Shown here piece by piece: positions 58,835-64,000 of a DNA stretch of 64,000 nt. The notes below the pieces were generated by a model. That model was not told the DNA's origin. It worked only from the letters and a program-made list of their open reading frames with translations, and did not search any database. Location of the stretch: assembly GCA_916048095.2 (NCBI GenBank), contig OU696591.1, positions 2,814,001 to 2,878,000 of the forward strand, written 5' to 3'. Numbering within the stretch: the first letter of the stretch is position 1; each line of letters opens with the position of its first letter. A program made the translations under genes and the position numbers. The stretch comes from Sacculina carcini. Its lineage: Eukaryota; Arthropoda; Thecostraca; Sacculinidae.

Positions 58835-60934
58835 TTAATTGTACACTCGTGCTTGCGCACTATATATACCACATATAAACCATCTCTCTTGAACATCTAC
58901 AATGGCCGGACCGCGTAAGACTCTGCTCGAACCCCGAGGACCTCTGTTCGAATCCCAGCCAGGTAATAACTTTCTTCACTCAACACTAAACTCTACACAC
59001 AAATAATCGACATAAATTGGATGAATAAAGGAAAATATAGAAAATAAAGAAAATAAAGAAAATATAGAAAATAAAGAAAATAAAGAAAATAAAGAAAATA
59101 AAGAAAATAAAGAAAATAAAGAAAATAAAGAAAATAATGAAAATTAAGAAAATTAAGAAAATTAATTGTACACTCGTGCTTGCGCACTATATATACCACA
59201 TATAAACCATCTCTCTTGAACATCTACAATGGCCGGACCGCGTAAGACTCTGCTCGAACCCCGAGGACCTCGGTTCGAATCCCAGCCAGGTAATAACTTT
59301 CTTCACTCAACACTAAACTCTACACACAAATAATCGAAATAAATTGGATGAATTAAAGAAAATAAAGAAAATAAAGAAAATAAAGAAAATAAAGAAAATA
59401 AAGAAAATAAAGAAAATAAAGAAAATAAAGAAAATAAAGAAAATAAAGAAAATAAAGAAAATAAAGAAAATAAAGAAGATAAAGAAAATAAAGAAAATAA
59501 AGAAAATAAAGAAAATAAATAAAATAAAGAAAATAAAGAAAATAAAGAAAATAAAGAAAATAAAGAAAACAAAGAAAATAAAGAAAATAAAGAAAATAAA
59601 GAAAATAAAGAAAATAAAGAAAATAAAGAAAATAAAGAAAATAAAGAAAATAAAGAAAATAAAGAAAATAAAGAAAATAAAGAAAATAAATAAAATAAAG
59701 AAAATAAAGAAAATAAAGAAAATAAAGAAAATAAAGAAAATAAAGAAAATAAAGAAAATAAAGAAAATAAAGAAAATAAAGAAAATAAAGAAAATAAAGA
59801 AAATAAAGAAAATAAAGAAAATAAAGAAAATAAAGAAAATAAAGAAAATAAAGAAAATAAAGAAAATAAAGAAAATAAAGAAAATAAAGAAAATAAAGAA
59901 AATAAGGAAAATAAAGAAAATAAAGAAAATAAAGAAAATAAAGAAAATAAAGAAAATAAAGAAAATTAATTGTACACTCGTGCTTGCGCACTATATATAC
60001 CACATATAAACCATCTCTCTTGAACATCTACAATGGCCGGACCGCGTAAGACTCTGCTCGAACCCCGAGGACCTCGGTTCGAATCCCAGCCAGGTAATAA
60101 CTTTCTTCACTCAACACTAAACTCTACACACAAATAATCGAAATAAATTGGATGAATTAAAGAAAATAAAGAAAATAAAGAAAATAAAGAAAATAAAGAA
60201 AATAAAGAAAATAAAGAAAATAAAGAAAATAAAGAAAATAAAGAAAATAAAGAAAATAAAGAAAATAAAGAAAATAAAGAAAATAAAGAAAATAAAGAAA
60301 ATAAAGAAAATAAAGAAAATAAAGGAAATAAAGAAAATAAAGAAAATAAAGAAAATAAAGAAAATTAATTGTACACTCGTGCTTGCGCACTATATATACC
60401 ACATATAAACCATCTCTCTTGAACATCTACAATGGCCGGACCGCGTAAGACTCTGCTCGAACCCCGAGGACCTCGGTTCGAATCCCAGCCAGGTAATAAC
60501 TTTCTTCACTCAACACTAAACTCTACACACAAATAATCGAAATAAATTGGATGAATTAAAGAAAATAAAGAAAATAAAGAAAATAAAGAAAATAAAGAAA
60601 ATAAAGAAAATAAAGAAAATAAAGAAAATAAAGAAAATAAAGAAAATAAAGAAAATATAGAAAATAAAGAAAATAAAGAAAATAAAGAAAATAAAGAAAA
60701 TAAAGAAAATAAAGAAAATAAAGAAAATAAAGAAAATAAAGAAAATAAAGAAAATAAAGAAAATAAAGAAAATAAAGAAAATAAAGAAAATAAAGAAAAT
60801 AAAGAAAAAAAAGAAAATAAAGAAAATAAAGAAAATAAAGAAAATAAAGAAAATAAAGAAAATAAAGAAAATAAAGAAAATAAAGAAAATAAAGAAAATA
60901 AAGAAAATATAGAAAATAAAGAAAATAAAGAAAA
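58835..60934 (+). repeat. Higher-order repeat E, copy 1 (2100 bp)
   Basis: Four monomers with A boxes at 58903, 59230, 60034 and 60433. The first has a mutated B box (TGTTCGAATCC at 58945-58955), the body variant AATCGACATAAATTGG and a short array ending in AATTAAG units. The second array carries AAGAAGATAAAG, AAATAAATAAAAT and AACAAAG in the same order as copies 0 and 2. Confidence 0.87.
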
Positions 60935-62594
60935 TTAATTGTACACTCGTGCTTGCGCACTATATATACCACATATAAACCATCTCTCTTGAACATCTAC
61001 AATGGCCGGACCGCGTAAGACTCTGCTCGAACCCCGAGGACCTCTGTTCGAATCCCAGCCAGGTAATAACTTTCTTCACTCAACACTAAACTCTACACAC
61101 AAATAATCGACATAAATTGGATGAATAAAGGAAAATAAAGAAAATAAAGAAAATAAAGAAAATATAGAAAATAAAGAAAATAAAGAAAATAAAGAAAATA
61201 AAGAAAATAAAGAAAATAAAGAAAATAAAGAAAATAAAGAAAATAATGAAAATTAAGAAAATTAAGAAAATTAATTGTACACTCGTGCTTGCGCACTATA
61301 TATACCACATATAAACCATCTCTCTTGAACATCTACAATGGCCGGACCGCGTAAGACTCTGCTCGAACCCCGAGGACCTCGGTTCGAATCCCAGCCAGGT
61401 AATAACTTTCTTCACTCAACACTAAACTCTACACACAAATAATCGAAATAAATTGGATGAATTAAAGAAAATAAAGAAAATAAAGAAAATAAAGAAAATA
61501 AAGAAAATAAAGAAAATAAAGAAAATAAAGAAAATAAAGAAAATAAAGAAGATAAAGAAAATAAAGAAAATAAAGAAAATAAAGAAAATAAATAAAATAA
61601 AGAAAATAAAGAAAATAAAGAAAATAAAGAAAATAAAGAAAACAAAGAAAATAAAGAAAATAAAGAAAATAAAGAAAATAAAGAAAATAAAGAAAATAAA
61701 GAAAATAAAGAAAATAAAGAAAATAAAGAAAATAAAGAAAATAAAGAAAATAAAGAAAATAAATAAAATAAAGAAAATAAAGAAAATAAAGAAAATAAAG
61801 AAAATAAAGAAAATAAAGAAAATAAAGAAAATAAAGAAAATAAAGAAAATAAAGAAAATAAAGAAAATAAAGAAAATAAAGAAAATAAAGAAAATAAAGA
61901 AAATAAAGAAAATAAAGAAAATAAAGAAAATAAAGAAAATAAAGAAAATAAAGAAAATAAAGAAAATAAAGAAAATAAAGAAAATAAAGAAAATAAGGAA
62001 AATAAAGAAAATAAAGAAAATAAAGAAAATAAAGAAAATAAAGAAAATAAAGAAAATTAATTGTACACTCGTGCTTGCGCACTATATATACCACATATAA
62101 ACCATCTCTCTTGAACATCTACAATGGCCGGACCGCGTAAGACTCTGCTCGAACCCCGAGGACCTCGGTTCGAATCCCAGCCAGGTAATAACTTTCTTCA
62201 CTCAACACTAAACTCTACACACAAATAATCGAAATAAATTGGATGAATTAAAGAAAATAAAGAAAATAAAGAAAATAAAGAAAATAAAGAAAATAAAGAA
62301 AATAAAGAAAATAAAGAAGATAAAGAAAATAAAGAAAATAAAGAAAATAAAGAAAATAAAGAAAATAAAGAAAATAAAGAAAATAAAGAAAATAAAGAAA
62401 ATAAAGAAAATAAAGAAAATAAAGAAAATAAAGAAAATAAAGAAAATAAAGAAAATAAAGAAAATAAAGAAAATAAAGAAAATAAAGAAAATAAAGAAAA
62501 TAAAGAAAATAAAGAAAATAAAGAAAATAAAGAAAATAAAGAAAATAAAGAAAATAAAGAAAATAAAGAAAATAAAGAAAATAAAGAAAATAAC
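60935..62594 (+). repeat. Higher-order repeat E, copy 2 (partial)
   Basis: Three monomers with A boxes at 61003, 61339 and 62125. The first repeats the mutated B box (61045-61055) and body variant of copy 1, exactly 2100 bp away. The second array has the same marker series. The third has an AAGAAGATAAAG marker and ends in the short junction, which departs from copy 1. Confidence 0.85.
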
Positions 62595-64000
62595 ACTCGT
62601 GCTTGCGCACTATATATACCACATATAAACCATCTCTCTTGAACATCTACAATGGCCGGACCGCGTAAGACTCTGCTCGAACCCCGAGGACCTCGGTTCG
62701 AATCCCAGCCAGGTAATAACTTTCTTCACTCAACACTAAACTCTACACACAAATAAGCGAAATAAATTGGATGAATTAAAGAAAATAAAGAAAATAAAGA
62801 AAATAAAGAAAATAAAGAAAATAAAGAAAATAAAGAAAATAAAGAAAATAAAGAAAATAAAGAAAATAAAGAAAATAAAGAAAATAAAGAAAATAAAGAA
62901 AATAAAGAAAATAAAGAAAATAAAGAAAATAAAGAAAATAAAGAAAATAAAGAAAATAAAGAAAATAAAGAAAATAAAGAAAATAAAGAAAATAAAGAAA
63001 ATAAAGAAAATAAAGAAAATAAAGAAAATAAAGAAAATAAAGAAAATAAAGAAAATAAAGAAAATAAAGAAAATAAAGAAAATAAAGAAAATAAAGAAAA
63101 TAAAGAAAATAAAGAAAATAAAGAAAATAAAGAAAATAAAGAAAATAAAGAAAATAAAGAAAATAAAGAAAATAAAGAAAATAAAGAAAATAAAGAAAAT
63201 AAAGAAAATAAAGAAAATAAAGAAAATAAAGAAAATAAAGAAAATAAAGAAAATAAAGAAAATAAAGAAAATAAAGAAAATTAATTGTACACTCGTGCTT
63301 GCGCACTATATATACCACATATAAACCATCTCTCTTGAACATCTACAATGGCCGGACCGCGTAAGACTCTGCTCGAACCCCGAGGACCTCGGTTCGAATC
63401 CCAGCCAGGTAATAACTTTCTTCACTCAACACTAAACTCTACACACAAATAATCGAAATAAATTGGATGAATTAAAGAAAATAAAGAAAATAAAGAAAAT
63501 AAAGAAAATAAAGAAAATAAAGAAAATAAAGAAAATAAAGAAAATAAAGAAAATAAAGAAAATAAAGAAAATAAAGAAAATAAAGAAAATAAAGAAAATA
63601 AAGAAAATAAAGAAAATAAAGAAAATAAAGAAAATTAATTGTACACTCGTGCTTGCGCACTATATATACCACATATAAACCATCTCTCTTGAACATCTAC
63701 AATGTCCGGACCGCGTAAGACTCTGCTCGAACCCCGAGGACCTCGGTTCGAATCCCAGCCAGGTAATAACTTTCTTCACTCAACACTAAACTCTACACAC
63801 AAATAATCGAAATAAATTGGATGAATTAAAGAAAATAAAGAAAATAAAGAAAATAAAGAAAATAAAGAAAATAAAGAAAATAAAGAAAATAAAGAAAATA
63901 AAGAAAATAAAGAAAATAAAGAAAATGAAGAAAATAAAGAAAATAAAGAAAATTAATTGTACACTCGTGCTTGCGCACTATATATACCACATATAAACCA
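62595..64000 (+). repeat. Final right-arm monomers
   Basis: Three cassettes, with A boxes at 62653, 63349 and 63703. The last A box is changed to TGTCCGG. One body variant, AATAAGCGAAAT, lies near 62755. The first array (62777-63281) is free of visible variants. A GAAGAAAAT variant occurs near 63927. The window ends in the 5' flank of a further cassette, so the satellite continues beyond it. Confidence 0.92.

Noticed and set aside
1..64000. CRISPR array, because of regularly repeated cassettes
   Set aside because: The alternating parts are a 185-193 bp cassette and a simple 9-mer array rather than short repeats with unique spacers, and the retroelement and SINE features are eukaryotic.
1..64000. 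Assignment to a centromere or sex chromosome
   Set aside because: Higher-order structure and inversion are suggestive, but nothing in the sequence itself proves either location.

Overview
The window is almost entirely one repetitive locus. About 60 kb is a satellite whose monomer joins a conserved cassette of about 185-193 bp to a very variable tandem array of a 9-bp unit, (TTTTCTTTA)n on the + strand of the left arm. Each cassette carries a tRNA-related RNA polymerase III promoter: an A box of the TGGCCGGACCG type, 31 bp, then an exact GGTTCGAATCC B box. A TATATATA stretch lies about 35 bp upstream of the A box. The layout is that of a tRNA-derived SINE (tRNA-like head, short unrelated body, simple A-rich tail) that has become a tandem satellite with hugely expanded tails. 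By eye I count about 77 full and 9 head-truncated cassettes in the left arm (1 to about 51.45 kb, cassette sense on the - strand), and 22 in the right arm (about 51.49-64.0 kb, sense on the + strand). The arms meet head to head at 51.45-51.51 kb in a scrambled junction with a small palindrome, so all promoters point away from it.

The left arm has higher-order structure. Four copies of an 8-monomer unit (HOR-A, 4.2-6.0 kb) fill 6.6-27.6 kb. Two copies of a 2.9-3.5 kb unit (HOR-B) fill 29.8-36.2 kb. A four-monomer unit of about 2.0-2.1 kb (HOR-C) lies at 40.8-44.9 kb and a three-monomer unit of about 1.4 kb (HOR-D) at 44.9-47.8 kb. The right arm has a 2.1-2.2 kb unit (HOR-E) from 56.6 kb. Stretches at 36.4-37.3 and 48.3-50.4 kb are rich in 8-bp and 10-bp variants of the 9-mer.

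The only protein-coding sequence is an LTR retrotransposon at 953-5083 (4131 bp, - strand), inserted in the 9-mer array. It has 304-bp LTRs that look identical and a CTTTA target-site duplication. It encodes a capsid-like gag, a CCHC zinc knuckle, and a pol with aspartic protease, reverse transcriptase and a D,D35E integrase with an HHCC domain. A textbook -1 frameshift signal (GGGAAAC plus a 13-bp hairpin) joins the knuckle frame to pol. This copy looks defective: the gag frame breaks before the zinc knuckle, the RNase H domain is almost entirely missing, and I see no conventional primer-binding site or polypurine tract. Its intact, apparently identical LTRs nevertheless mean that insertion was recent.

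The organism is an animal or other eukaryote, most likely an invertebrate metazoan. I infer this from the tRNA-derived SINE-like satellite, the Ty3/gypsy-like pol and the lack of CpG depletion in the cassettes. I cannot name the taxon. There are no host protein genes. The many long open frames in the 9-mer arrays arise because 9 is a multiple of 3 and are not genes.
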